DNA from: Gimibacter soli
GTDB taxonomy: Bacteria > Pseudomonadota > Alphaproteobacteria > Sphingomonadales > Kordiimonadaceae
Reading direction: 5' to 3'
DNA length: 64,000 nt
Assembly (NCBI RefSeq): GCF_028463845.1
Contig: NZ_CP116805.1
Location: 1,240,001-1,304,000, forward strand
Below, piece after piece: positions 1 to 9,568 of this stretch. Position 1 is the stretch's first letter. Each line of letters begins with the position of its first letter. The notes under the pieces were generated by a model. The model was not told the origin of the DNA, ran no database searches, and saw only the letters and a list, made by a program, of their open reading frames with translations. Position numbers and translations under genes: made by a program.

Positions 1-1
1 G

Positions 2-982
2 GTGAACGGCGTGGCTGTCGGCAACAGCTTCGGCTGGGGCACGCCGCGCACTTACAGGGTGAAAGCAGGGCTCCTGCGCGAAGGGCGCAACCGGATCGTC
101 GTCAATGTCTATAATAGCTGGGCGGCAGGCGGCTTGACCGGCCCGGCGGAGGCCATCGCACTGACGCTGCCGGATGGCGCGCAGGTCCCCGTCACGGGCT
201 GGCGTTACAGGATCGAACGGCAGATCGCAGACATGCCGGCCCCGGCGCCCTGGTATTCGATCAATGGCCTGACCGGGCTCCATAACGCCATGATCGCCCC
301 GCTCGGCCCTCTGCCGTTGAAGGGCGTGCTCTGGTATCAGGGGGAATCAAACATCACAAAAGCCGCCAGCTATGAGCGGCTGCTGCATGCCATGATCGCC
401 GATTGGCGCGGTCAGTTTGGTGCCGACCTGCCGTTCATCGTCATCCAGCTTCCGGCTTTCGGCAACCTGAATGCCACGCCGATGGAAAATGGCTGGGCCG
501 GGGTGCGTGATGCCGAACGCCGCGTGGCGCAGGCGGACCCGGCAGTCGGCCTCGCTGTCACCATCGACGCAGGCGACAGGTTCGAGCTTCACCCGCCGAG
601 CAAGCAGGAAGTCGCCCGGCGCACCGCCCTTATTGCGCGGCGGCTTGCTTACGGTGATGACACGGATATCCGCCTTGATGGCCGTTCGCCCCTGTCCGCG
701 CGGCGGGACGGGGACGGGATAACGGTGGAGTTTGGCACGGAAGGCGGCGCGCTGACAGCGATGAGCGCAGGCGCCCCCTTCGGTTTCGAAGTCTGCGGCG
801 AGGCGAAAAACAGCTGCGCTTTTGCACCCGCAAAGCGGGATGGTACCCGCGTGCTGATCGATGTGCCTGCGGGGCTGGTCGTCCGGCGCGTTCGCTACGC
901 CTGGGGCGGGGCGCCTGTCGCCAACCTTTATGAAGCTAACGGCATGCCGGTCAGCCCGTTCGAGATTGCTGTGACACCCTGA
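2..982 (+). CDS. Sialate O-acetylesterase-like (SASA) carbohydrate esterase, 5'-truncated
   Basis: The reading frame is open at the left window edge, so about 326 C-terminal residues are seen and the true start lies outside. The motif WYQGESN (about residue 110) and the later D-x-F-x-L-HP segment (about residues 190-200) are typical of the SGNH-like sialate O-acetylesterase/DUF303 family, where the final Asp/His pair completes the catalytic site. The nucleophile serine region would lie upstream and is not visible. Next to xylanase, glucuronidase and GH3 genes, the likely role is removing acetyl groups from xylan or its oligosaccharides rather than from sialic acid; that is inference. It is transcribed toward the GH10 gene and ends at a strong hairpin. 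Confidence 0.8.
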   Translation: MNGVAVGNSFGWGTPRTYRVKAGLLREGRNRIVVNVYNSWAAGGLTGPAEAIALTLPDGAQVPVTGWRYRIERQIADMPAPAPWYSINGLTGLHNAMIAPLGPLPLKGVLWYQGESNITKAASYERLLHAMIADWRGQFGADLPFIVIQLPAFGNLNATPMENGWAGVRDAERRVAQADPAVGLAVTIDAGDRFELHPPSKQEVARRTALIARRLAYGDDTDIRLDGRSPLSARRDGDGITVEFGTEGGALTAMSAGAPFGFEVCGEAKNSCAFAPAKRDGTRVLIDVPAGLVVRRVRYAWGGAPVANLYEANGMPVSPFEIAVTP

Positions 983-1052
983 GATTTGCGGGCGGCAATT
1001 GCGCCCCCCGCGCCCGAGGCACTTCCCTGTTTCGAGTAGTGCACTTCCCTCA

Positions 1053-1090
1053 GAAAAGGCGCCGCCGGTACTGCCGACGGCGCTTTTCTC
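1053..1090 (+). terminator. Rho-independent-type terminator after the esterase
   Basis: The arms AGAAAAGGCGCCG and CGGCGCTTTTCT form a long GC-rich stem flanked by A and T runs, so it could act in both directions. It sits about 70 bases after the esterase stop codon. Confidence 0.7.
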
Positions 1091-1098
1091 TTTGTCGC

Positions 1099-1132
1099 AA
1101 AAAAGCGGCGGCCCCACGGATGCGGGGCCGCC
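1099..1132 (-). terminator. Terminator of the leftward GH10/GH3 operon
   Basis: A nine-base-pair perfect stem (GGCGGCCCC / GGGGCCGCC) at 1107-1132 is followed, when read leftward, by a run of six T residues (A run at 1099-1104). It lies 38 bases past the GH10 stop codon. Confidence 0.8.
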
Positions 1133-1169
1133 GATGATCCGGCCGGGAATGCCGGGTCAGGGGTTCTGG

Positions 1170-2321
1170 TCAGCTGCGCGGGGTTGCGGCCCTCAGGCTG
1201 GCAGCGATGGCTTCATGCAAGGGCTTGGCCTTGAAATCATGGCCGTAGGGGCAGCCGCGCACCGGTGTGCCGTCGTCTCGCGGGCTGAAGCCCTGCAGCC
1301 ACGAATAGCGGTCGCTGAGGCCCCAGGCGAGGACATCGCCCATTTCCTTGTAATTGAGCATCATGTCGAGATAGGCGCGGGCATAGGCCGAAACCCCGGC
1401 GTCGCGGGCGGCGATATCCGTGGGCAGGGCTTTGTCCTGCACATCGAACTCAGTGATGACGAGGCGGTAGCCCATGCCGACGGCTTCATCCACGAAAGCC
1501 TGCCATGCCTCTTCCTCGCGCCTGCCGATGCCCGTTTCGGGGTCAAGCGAATTGACGATCAGGTGCGATTGCAGGCCGAGCGTATCGACCGGGACATTCC
1601 GTTTGCGCAAGCCTTCAAGAAGCTTCAGCACGCCGGTGCGGTGCGCATCATTGCCGGCTTCCCAGCCCATATAATCGTTATAGACAAGTTCGGCATGCGG
1701 GGCATGTTCGCGGGCCATGTGGAAGGCCAGATCGATGGTCGCTTCGGCACCGCCCAGCGCCTTTGAAAGGGCGGTTTCTTCCAGCACGCCATCGGCATCA
1801 TGCACGGCTTCATTGACCACGTCATAGCTGACGATGGCGTCACCGTAGCGCTTGCAAATGGTGGTGATATGATTTGTCAGCATCGCTTCCGCGGCCTGCA
1901 CCGGATTGGCGCCGAAATCATGGGTCGCTTCCCAGTCGGGCATCCATTTGGACTTGTGCCAAAGGAGCGTATGACCGCGCACCGCCATGCTGTGGGCCTT
2001 GGCATAGTCGACAAGCCGGTCGAAGCCCGAGAAATCGAACGTGTCGGGTGTGGGGCGCAGCCACTGCCATTTCATCTCGTTTTCGGCGACCAATATGCCG
2101 CAGTCGGCCTCGATGATGCGGCGGTAACCGGGGTCGGCAAAGGGTCCGGCGTTGCTGCCCGGCTGGCCTTGCCCCACGGCGGTGCCAAAACGGCGGCCGG
2201 TGCGGCGGGCGAGGCTATCGAGCGAGGGTTCCGCCACCCCAAAAGCATGGGTCGATGCGGCGGCACAGGCAGCGGCACCCAGTAGCAGTTGAAGGCTTTG
2301 ACGGCGGGTGATGTCGGTCAT
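1170..2321 (-). CDS. Endo-1,4-beta-xylanase, GH10
   Basis: The 383-residue protein matches a single-domain GH10 xylanase. It hydrolyses internal beta-1,4 bonds of xylan, probably in the periplasm or outside the cell. The N-terminus (TRRQSLQLLLGAAA) looks like a Tat signal peptide. The acid/base glutamate is visible as E171 in DVVNEAVHD, and the nucleophile as E291 in VITEFDVQ. Other GH10 landmarks are RGHTLLWH (residues 115-122) and the C-terminal WGLSDRYSW. There is no carbohydrate-binding module. It is the last gene of a leftward operon, 11 bases after a GH3 gene. Its product, xylo-oligosaccharides, feeds the neighbouring GH3 and GH67 enzymes. Confidence 0.95.
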   Translation of the reverse strand: MTDITRRQSLQLLLGAAACAAASTHAFGVAEPSLDSLARRTGRRFGTAVGQGQPGSNAGPFADPGYRRIIEADCGILVAENEMKWQWLRPTPDTFDFSGFDRLVDYAKAHSMAVRGHTLLWHKSKWMPDWEATHDFGANPVQAAEAMLTNHITTICKRYGDAIVSYDVVNEAVHDADGVLEETALSKALGGAEATIDLAFHMAREHAPHAELVYNDYMGWEAGNDAHRTGVLKLLEGLRKRNVPVDTLGLQSHLIVNSLDPETGIGRREEEAWQAFVDEAVGMGYRLVITEFDVQDKALPTDIAARDAGVSAYARAYLDMMLNYKEMGDVLAWGLSDRYSWLQGFSPRDDGTPVRGCPYGHDFKAKPLHEAIAASLRAATPRS

Positions 2322-2332
2322 CGGTGTGGCCC

Positions 2333-4726
2333 TTACACGATCTCAAGCTCGGCGGACTTCAGGTCCACCGAATTCGGGCCGGCCATAATGTCAAAGAAGC
2401 CGGGTTCCACCACATGCTGCATCTCGCGGTTCCAGATGGCGAAGGCAGCGGGATCAAGGGTGAAAGTGACCTGTCGTTCTTCACCCGGCTGCAGGGTGAC
2501 GCGCTTGAAGCCGCACAGTTTTTGCCGTGGTTGGGTAACGCTTGCCACCCTGTCGCGCAGATACAGTTGCACCACTTCATCCCCGGCCCGTATGCCGGTG
2601 TTTTTCACTTTCACCGATACGGTCACGCTGATGTCAGCCGCAATGCGGGGCACCGAAAGGACAGGAGCGCCAATCTCGAAGCTTGTATAGCTGAGGCCAT
2701 GCCCGAACGGGAAAAGGGGCGAGCTGTCGTCAAGGAGATAGGCACGCCGCGCGCTGGGTTTCAGATTGTGGAAATAGGGTATCTGGCCTTCATGCCGAAC
2801 GACCGTCACCGGCAGCTTGGCGCCGGGGTTGATATCACCGAACAGCGCTTCCGCCATCGCAGTGCCGCCTTCCTGTCCCGGATACCAGCATTCGAGGATC
2901 GCATGCGCCTTATCCACCACGTTCGGCCATGAAGGCGGGCGTCCGTTGATGGCAGTGACGACCACAGGTTTGCCAAGCGCGTGAAGCGCATCAAACAGCT
3001 CGTTCTGCTCGCCGACCAGATCCAGCTTCGTGCGGTCGCCAAGGTGGGTCTTGGCATAGCCTTCGCGGCTTGTCTGTTCGGTGTCACCAATCGCGAGGAT
3101 GATGATATCGGCTTGCCGCGCCACCTTCACGGCCTCGCGGATGCGGCGGCGATTGTCTTCGGGCTTGGGCAGGATTACCGGATCATCCGATCGGTCATCG
3201 CTCATGGTGATCCGCACGCCCTGGGCAAAGGTGACCTTCGCTTTGCCCTCAAGCCGGTCGCGGATGGCATCAAGGAGCGTGACCGTCTGCCGGGGTTCGC
3301 TTGAATAGCCGCCAAGCCGGGCAATTGCCGCGTTGGGGCCGATCACCGCCACGGTTTTCAGCTTGCTGTCGTCAAGCGGCAGGGTGCCGTCGTTCGTCAG
3401 CAGGCACAGCGATTTGCGCGCGGCCTCCAGCGCCAGTGCGCGAGCCTCGGCGTTGCCGGTGATCGCATCGGCCTTGGCGAAATCGCCGAACGGGTTTTCA
3501 AAAAGCCCGGCACGGAATTTAAGGGCGAGCATGCGGCTGGCGGCGGCGTCGATTGCCGCTTCCGAAACCTTGCCGGCCTTCACCTGTGCCGTGAGCGTGC
3601 GGTAGCCAAGCCCGTCCGGCAATTCGCAGTCAACGGTGGCCGCCAACGCCTTGCGGGCGGCGTCTTCAAGGTCGGTCGCCACATGATGCAGACTATCAAG
3701 CTCCTGCACCGCCATATAGTCGCTGGCGATCACGCCATCAAAGCCCCATTCGCCGCGCAGTATATCTTTCAGGAGCCAGGTATTGGCGTGGCTCGGCACC
3801 CCGTCGATCTCGTTATAGGACGGCATGACGGCGCCTACCGACGTCCGTTCCACGATGGCCTTGAAGGGCGGGAAGAAGTTTTCGCGAAGCTCGCGCTCCG
3901 ACAATTGGGCGGGGGCAACATTGTTGCCACTTTGGGGCTGGCCGTGGCCGGTCATATGCTTCAGCGTCGCATAGACCTTGCCGTCAGCAAGCTTCTCAAA
4001 CTTGCCCTTGCCTTGCAGGCCTTCCACGGCGGCGACACCCATTTCTGTTACCAGATACGGGTCTTCCCCGAAGGTTTCCTCGATGCGGCCCCAGCGCGGG
4101 TCCCGCACGATATCAACAACGGGGGAGAGGACATAAGGCACACCGTGCGCGCGCACCTCGCGGGCGATCACACTGGAAACGCGTACCATCAGGCCGGTAT
4201 CAAAACTGCCGGCCAGCGCAATCGCCTGCGGGAACATGGTGGCATTCGGCGCCATGTAACCGTGCAGCGATTCCTCATGGAACAGCACCGGAATACCAAG
4301 CCGGGTTTCGGTGGTGGCCCACACCTGCACGGCATTGATGAATTTCACCGTGTCCTTCGGCTCGCGCCAGCGCGCAGCCGTGCCGCCTGCGGCATTCGCC
4401 ACATTTGGGCCGCCGCGCCGATCCGAAGGCCGGGTGATCTGGCCGATCCCGTGCGGATAGGCGCGCGCCGCCTTGCCCGGATTGAAATCGAGCCCGTCCA
4501 TGATCTCCGCCTTGGTGGCCCAAAGTGCCACCATCTGGGCGACCTTTTCTTCAAGCGTCATGCGCGACAGAAGATCGGCGACCCGGTCCTTGACGGGGGC
4601 GGTGGCATCGCGGTAGCGCGGTTCGTGGTCGGCGTGGACAAGCGAAGCGGGCAGGGCGCCCGCCGCCACGGCAAGCGCGGAGGCGGAGCCCATCCAGGCG
4701 AGCAGGCGGCGGCGGGTGAGGTTCAT
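2333..4726 (-). CDS. GH3 beta-xylosidase/beta-glucosidase (paralogue A)
   Basis: A 797-residue family 3 glycoside hydrolase of the three-domain BglX type. The Tat-like leader LTRRRLLAW suggests folded export to the periplasm. The catalytic TIM barrel has KHMTGHGQ (about 256-263) and the nucleophile D336 in GVIASDY. The second domain holds the GDTEQTSREGY loop, and a fibronectin-III-like domain closes the protein (about 690-790). Context with GH10 and GH67 favours release of xylose from short xylo-oligosaccharides, but GH3 specificity cannot be read from sequence. It lies 10 bases after paralogue B, which is similar over its whole length, so tandem duplication is likely. Confidence 0.93.
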   Translation of the reverse strand: MNLTRRRLLAWMGSASALAVAAGALPASLVHADHEPRYRDATAPVKDRVADLLSRMTLEEKVAQMVALWATKAEIMDGLDFNPGKAARAYPHGIGQITRPSDRRGGPNVANAAGGTAARWREPKDTVKFINAVQVWATTETRLGIPVLFHEESLHGYMAPNATMFPQAIALAGSFDTGLMVRVSSVIAREVRAHGVPYVLSPVVDIVRDPRWGRIEETFGEDPYLVTEMGVAAVEGLQGKGKFEKLADGKVYATLKHMTGHGQPQSGNNVAPAQLSERELRENFFPPFKAIVERTSVGAVMPSYNEIDGVPSHANTWLLKDILRGEWGFDGVIASDYMAVQELDSLHHVATDLEDAARKALAATVDCELPDGLGYRTLTAQVKAGKVSEAAIDAAASRMLALKFRAGLFENPFGDFAKADAITGNAEARALALEAARKSLCLLTNDGTLPLDDSKLKTVAVIGPNAAIARLGGYSSEPRQTVTLLDAIRDRLEGKAKVTFAQGVRITMSDDRSDDPVILPKPEDNRRRIREAVKVARQADIIILAIGDTEQTSREGYAKTHLGDRTKLDLVGEQNELFDALHALGKPVVVTAINGRPPSWPNVVDKAHAILECWYPGQEGGTAMAEALFGDINPGAKLPVTVVRHEGQIPYFHNLKPSARRAYLLDDSSPLFPFGHGLSYTSFEIGAPVLSVPRIAADISVTVSVKVKNTGIRAGDEVVQLYLRDRVASVTQPRQKLCGFKRVTLQPGEERQVTFTLDPAAFAIWNREMQHVVEPGFFDIMAGPNSVDLKSAELEIV

Positions 4727-4736
4727 GTCAGGCCTC

Positions 4737-7142
4737 TCAGTTCGTGATCGTCAGGGTCACGGTTTTGAGGTCAACCGAGTTTGCACCGGTCATGATGTCG
4801 ATCTCGCCGGCTTCTACTACCCGCTCCATCTTGTCGTTCCACAGGCGGAATGATTTCGGCGTCAGGGTCAGTTCCACCGTTTGCTTCTCGCCCGGCTTCA
4901 GGGTGACGCGCTTGAAGCCTTTCAGTTCCTTCACCGGCTGGGTGACGGAGCTGACCTTGTCGCGAATATAAAGCTGCACAACTTCGTCGCCCGCTACCTT
5001 GCCGGTGTTGGTGACATCCACCGATACGGTCACGTTGCCATCCGTGGCGATGGAGGCAGCCGAAAGACGCGGTTCGGAAAGATCGAAGGTCGTGTAGCTG
5101 AGGCCATATCCGAAGGGATAGAGGGGATCGACCGTGTCGAACAGATAGCCCCGGTGGGCCGTCGGCTTGTGGTTATAGAACATCGGCAACTGGCCGACGC
5201 TGCGGGGCAGGGTGACAGGCAGCTTGCCGCCGGGGTTCACATCGCCCATCAGCACAGCGGCGAGCGCGGGGCCGCCCTGTTCGCCCGGATACCAGGCCTC
5301 GATGATGGCGTTGGCTTCCTCGGCGATTTTTACGGTGGAAGCAGGGCGCCCGTTGATCAGCACCACGGTGATCGGCTTGCCAAGCTTCTTGAGCGCGTCA
5401 AAAAGCTCCTGCTGCTCGCCCACAAGATCAAGGCTTGCCCTGTCGCCAAGGTGACTGTCGGCCCAGGCTTCGCGGCTGGTCTGTTCGGTATCGCCGAGGG
5501 TGAGGACGATCTGATCCGCGCCCTTCGCCACCTTCACGGCTTCGGCGATGCGCTTGCGGTTCTCGGCCGGGTCGGCGAGTTTCACTTCATCGGCCCACCA
5601 GTCGTCATTCTCGGTGATCTTCACGCCCTCGGCAAACACGACTCTCACGGAATCGCCGAGTCTCGCCTTCATGCCATCCAGGAGCGACACCGGATTGCGC
5701 GGCTCGCCGTAATAGCCGCCAAGGCGGGCAACGGCGGCGCTCGGCCCGATCACGGCAACCGTCGGCTTCGATTTGCCAAGCTTCAGGGGCAGCGTGCCAT
5801 CGTTTTTGAGCAGGATCAGCGAACGCTCGGCTGCCTTGCGGGCAAGGGCCACGCCCTCGGCATTATTGGCCACAGCTTCGGCTTCATCAGCGTTTGCATA
5901 GGGGTTTTCAAAAAGCCCGGCGCGGAACTTGACCGACAGCATGCGGCGCACCGCATCGTCGATCATCGCCATCGTCACCTTGCCGTCCTTCAGGGCCTCC
6001 GGCAGCGTTGCGTAGCTTGTGCCGTCCGGCAGGTCGCTATCGACGCCGGCCTTGAGCGCGAGGACAGCCGCACTTTCAATATCGGGTGCCACATGGTGGA
6101 TGCTGGCCATCTGGTCGATCGCCACATAGTCGCTGACAATGGCGCCCTTGAAGCCCCATTCGACGCGCAGCACATCGTGCAACAGCCAGGTGTTGGCGTG
6201 GCTCGGCACGCCGTCGATTTCATTGTAGGAGGGCATCACTGCCTCGATCCCGGTGCGGGTGACGACTTCCTCGAACGGCGGGAAGAAGTTTTCGCGCAGT
6301 TCGCGCTCGGACACCGGCGCCGGGCCGATGTTGGTGCCGCTTTCGGGCTGGCCGTGGCCGGTGAGGTGCTTCAGCGTGGCGAAGACCTTGCCGGGCGCCA
6401 GCGTACGGGCACGGTTGGTGCCCTGCAGGCCCTCGACCGCCGCCACACCCATTTCACCGACCAGATAGGGATCTTCCCCGAAGGTTTCCTCGAACCGGCC
6501 CCAGCGCGGGTCGCGGGCGATATCAACGACCGGCGACAGCGCGAGATGCGCGCCGCGCGCCCGCATTTCAAGCGCGGTCAGTTCGTTCACTTCGCGGATG
6601 AGATCAATGTCCCATGAGGACGCAAGGCCGATGGCCTGCGGGAAGCTGGTGGCATCCACGGCTGCATAGCCATGCAGGCCTTCTTCGTGGAACAGCATGG
6701 GGATGCCGAGCCGGGTTTCCTCGACCATATATTTCTGCAGCTTGTTGACAAGCGCCACGGTGCCGCGGGCATCAAGGCGTTTGGCAACGCGCGGCGACAC
6801 GGCACCGGCCACGTCCGACGGGCGGGCATATTGCCCGATGCCGAGCGGATGGGTGGCCTTCAGCTTGGCAAGGTCTACCTCGCCCTTGGCGCCGACAAAC
6901 TTGACCTTGCCGTCCCAGACGGTGGTCATCTGGACGATTTTCTCTTCCAGCGTCATGCGGGCCAGCAGGTCCTCGACCCGGGCTTCAACGCTGGCGGTAG
7001 CGTCCTTGTAAACGGGCAGGTCGGCAGCAACGGCAGTGCCTTCAAACCAGACGCTTGCGGCCCCGGTCAGTGCCGGTGCGGCAACCCCGAGTGCGAGCGC
7101 GATGCTGGTGCCCATTAGAAACTGATTCATGCGGATGTGCAT
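4737..7142 (-). CDS. GH3 beta-xylosidase/beta-glucosidase (paralogue B)
   Basis: A 801-residue GH3 enzyme with a Sec-type signal peptide ending near AVAA (residue 40), so periplasmic. The nucleophile is D338 in GAIVSDY; KHLTGHGQPESG and GDTEQTSREAW are conserved with paralogue A, as is the C-terminal fibronectin-III-like domain. A second in-frame ATG lies four codons inside and could be the real start. It is first in the leftward operon GH3-GH3-GH10 and faces the GH67 gene across a 208-base promoter region carrying a LacI-type site. The likely role is trimming xylo-oligosaccharides; two differing GH3 enzymes in one operon suggest complementary specificities. Confidence 0.93.
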   Translation of the reverse strand: MHIRMNQFLMGTSIALALGVAAPALTGAASVWFEGTAVAADLPVYKDATASVEARVEDLLARMTLEEKIVQMTTVWDGKVKFVGAKGEVDLAKLKATHPLGIGQYARPSDVAGAVSPRVAKRLDARGTVALVNKLQKYMVEETRLGIPMLFHEEGLHGYAAVDATSFPQAIGLASSWDIDLIREVNELTALEMRARGAHLALSPVVDIARDPRWGRFEETFGEDPYLVGEMGVAAVEGLQGTNRARTLAPGKVFATLKHLTGHGQPESGTNIGPAPVSERELRENFFPPFEEVVTRTGIEAVMPSYNEIDGVPSHANTWLLHDVLRVEWGFKGAIVSDYVAIDQMASIHHVAPDIESAAVLALKAGVDSDLPDGTSYATLPEALKDGKVTMAMIDDAVRRMLSVKFRAGLFENPYANADEAEAVANNAEGVALARKAAERSLILLKNDGTLPLKLGKSKPTVAVIGPSAAVARLGGYYGEPRNPVSLLDGMKARLGDSVRVVFAEGVKITENDDWWADEVKLADPAENRKRIAEAVKVAKGADQIVLTLGDTEQTSREAWADSHLGDRASLDLVGEQQELFDALKKLGKPITVVLINGRPASTVKIAEEANAIIEAWYPGEQGGPALAAVLMGDVNPGGKLPVTLPRSVGQLPMFYNHKPTAHRGYLFDTVDPLYPFGYGLSYTTFDLSEPRLSAASIATDGNVTVSVDVTNTGKVAGDEVVQLYIRDKVSSVTQPVKELKGFKRVTLKPGEKQTVELTLTPKSFRLWNDKMERVVEAGEIDIMTGANSVDLKTVTLTITN

Positions 7143-7249
7143 GGGTCCCCTCCCTTGGAAAATTGCGAACCGCTCCTCCCCAGAAGCGGCGGAAACTATG
7201 GTCGGCGGCCATCGATATGCGGGAAAATTCCCATCGGACGGTAGCCAAT

Positions 7250-7261
7250 GATAGCGGTAAC
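7250..7261. promoter_or_regulatory. LacI-type operator between GH3 and GH67
   Basis: GATAGCGGTAAC is an imperfect copy of the GTTAGCGCTAAC palindrome found upstream of the sugar porter. It sits in the 208-base divergent region, about 108 bases from the GH3 start and 90 from the GH67 start, so it could control both. The regulator is inferred to be the LacI protein encoded at 9569. Confidence 0.6.
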
Positions 7262-7350
7262 ATGATATAGGCTTGCAAAGTTTGTCAATGCCCGATGGGA
7301 GGGCATGGTGTCGATTTGGCCATGTGAGGGGCCATATGAGGGGAGGGCGT

Positions 7351-9492
7351 ATGGCGAACCGGACCTTGCGGAGCCTTGTGTTCCTGCTGGTTATGGCGGC
7401 GGGGCTTTCTGCCCGTGTTTTTGCCGAAGATGGATATGACCTGTGGCTGCGCTACCAGCCGCTCGCAGCACCGGTGCAGGCCGAGCTTCGGCAGGCGGCG
7501 GCACATATCGTAGCCCCCGGTGCGCGGACACCGACATTGCAGGCGGCGGTGGATGAACTGGTGCGGGGGATCGGCGGGCTTGCAAGGCAGGTGCCAGCGA
7601 TTCCTGAGTCTGCCGAGTCCGGCGCGATTCTCCTTGTGAAGCCGGATACCCTGCCGGGAAATCTGAAGGGCAAGGTCAGCTTCGACGGGCTGGGCCAAGA
7701 AGGCTACCGTCTGCTATCGCTCGGCGGCGCACAGACGCTGATTGCGGCCAACAGCGATATCGGCCTTCTTTACGGCAGCTTTGCCCTGCTGCGGCATTTG
7801 CAGACGGGTGGTGGCCTTCAGGGGCTTGATATCAGCGATAGCCCGCGCCTGCAGCGTCGCATGCTCAATCACTGGGACAATCCCGACCGCACGGTCGAGC
7901 GCGGCTATGCCGGCCAGTCGATCTGGGACTGGTGGAAGCTCCCCGATCATCTGGACGCGCGCTACACGGATTATGCCCGCGCCAATGCCTCTGTCGGCAT
8001 CAATGGCACCGTGCTGAATAATGTGAATGCCAAGGCCGAAATGCTGACCCCCCGCTGGATCGAAAAGGCGGCGGCGGTGGCTGATGTGCTGCGCCCCTAT
8101 GGCATCCGTGTCTATCTGTCGGCACGCTTTTCGGCGCCCTTCGAGCTTGGCGCTACCGCTACAGCCGACCCGCTTGACCCGGCCGTGCGCGACTGGTGGG
8201 CGAAAAAGGCGGACGAGATTTACGCCACCATCCCGGATTTCGGCGGCTTTCTGGTGAAGGCCAATTCCGAGGGCCAGCCCGGTCCGCAGGATTATGGTCG
8301 CAGCCATGCAGACGGCGCCAACATGCTGGCCGCAGCCTTGAAGCCGCATGGCGGTATCGTCCTGTGGCGGGCGTTTGTTTACAGCGAAACGGATGCGACC
8401 GATCGGGCGAAGCAGGCCTATGCCGAGTTCAAGCCGCTGGATGGCCAGTTCGCGGACAATGTGACCGTGCAGGTGAAAAACGGCCCCATCGATTTCCAGC
8501 CGCGCGAGCCCATCCATCCGCTGTTTGGTGCCATGCCCGAAACCTCGGTGACTGCCGAGTTCCAGATCACCAAGGAATATCTGGGCTTTGCCACCCACCT
8601 TGCCTATCTCGGGCCCATGTATGAGGAAGTGCTGAAAACCGACACTTTCCGGGGCGGCGAAGGCCAGACGGTCGCGAAGCTTCTAATGGCCGAGCCGCTA
8701 TCCGGCATTGCCGGGGTCGCCAATATCGGCAGCGACAGAAACTGGAGCGGGTCGCACTTCGATCAGGCCAACTGGTACACCTTTGGCCGCCTTGCCTGGA
8801 GCCCGGAAGGCTCGGCCGCAGATATCGCCCGCGAATGGGCGGCGATGACCTTCAGTCGCGACCGCGAGGTGATCGACAAGATCACCGGCATGATGATGGC
8901 CTCGCGTGAGGCCGTGGTGGACTATATGACGCCCATGGGGCTCGCGCACCTGATGGGCACCGGCCACCATTATGGCCCGGCGCCGTGGGTCAATGATCTC
9001 GCCCGTCCCGAATGGAACCCGGCCTATTATCACCGGGCGGACGCGGGCGGCATCGGCTTTGACCGCACGGCCACCGGCAGCAATGCCGCCGTGCAATATG
9101 CCGCGCCGCACGCCGCACTTTACGGAAACCGGCAGACGGTGCCGCCTGAGCTCCTCCTCTGGTTCCACCGCGCGGGATGGGATGAGGCGCTGCCGTCCGG
9201 GCGTACCGTCTGGGCTGAGCTTGTCTATCATTATGATCGCGGTGTGGCGGCCGTTGGCACCATGCGGCGCACATGGGCGGGGCTTGAGGTGCGCGTTGAT
9301 CCGGCCCGTTTCAGGGATGTCTCCGACTTTCTGGCAATACAGGAACAGGAAGCCATCTGGTGGCGGGATGCCTGCCTCGCCTATTTCGCCGCCGTATCGG
9401 GGCGCGCCTTGCCGCCGGGCACACGCCTGCCGGCGCATCCGCTTTCCTGGTATCAGGCGCAGCAGTTTCCCTATGCGCCGGGGCATCCCTGA
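7351..9492 (+). CDS. aguA: Alpha-glucuronidase, GH67
   Basis: GH67 enzymes cut 4-O-methyl-glucuronic acid from the non-reducing-end xylose of glucurono-xylo-oligosaccharides. From the ATG at 7351 the protein has 713 residues, a Sec signal peptide (LRSLVFLLVMAAGLSARVFA) and a purine-rich ribosome site just upstream; a longer frame from 7273 lacks these and was rejected. The general acid is E307 in KANSEGQPGP, and the paired base residues are D381 in NGPIDFQPREP and E409 in FQITKEY, with the 28-residue spacing of characterised GH67 enzymes. A signal peptide puts it in the periplasm. It is divergent from the GH3-GH10 operon and is followed by the LacI regulator. Confidence 0.95.
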   Translation: MANRTLRSLVFLLVMAAGLSARVFAEDGYDLWLRYQPLAAPVQAELRQAAAHIVAPGARTPTLQAAVDELVRGIGGLARQVPAIPESAESGAILLVKPDTLPGNLKGKVSFDGLGQEGYRLLSLGGAQTLIAANSDIGLLYGSFALLRHLQTGGGLQGLDISDSPRLQRRMLNHWDNPDRTVERGYAGQSIWDWWKLPDHLDARYTDYARANASVGINGTVLNNVNAKAEMLTPRWIEKAAAVADVLRPYGIRVYLSARFSAPFELGATATADPLDPAVRDWWAKKADEIYATIPDFGGFLVKANSEGQPGPQDYGRSHADGANMLAAALKPHGGIVLWRAFVYSETDATDRAKQAYAEFKPLDGQFADNVTVQVKNGPIDFQPREPIHPLFGAMPETSVTAEFQITKEYLGFATHLAYLGPMYEEVLKTDTFRGGEGQTVAKLLMAEPLSGIAGVANIGSDRNWSGSHFDQANWYTFGRLAWSPEGSAADIAREWAAMTFSRDREVIDKITGMMMASREAVVDYMTPMGLAHLMGTGHHYGPAPWVNDLARPEWNPAYYHRADAGGIGFDRTATGSNAAVQYAAPHAALYGNRQTVPPELLLWFHRAGWDEALPSGRTVWAELVYHYDRGVAAVGTMRRTWAGLEVRVDPARFRDVSDFLAIQEQEAIWWRDACLAYFAAVSGRALPPGTRLPAHPLSWYQAQQFPYAPGHP

Positions 9493-9568
9493 GGCGGGCT
9501 GTATTAGTCCGTGACAGGGGGCGGTCGCTATGGCATGGAACACAAGGCGAGCAAGGGCAGGGTAACCG

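Noticed and set aside
4881-6617. A 578-codon plus-strand open frame
   Set aside because: Antisense to GH3 paralogue B; no domain or start-site support.
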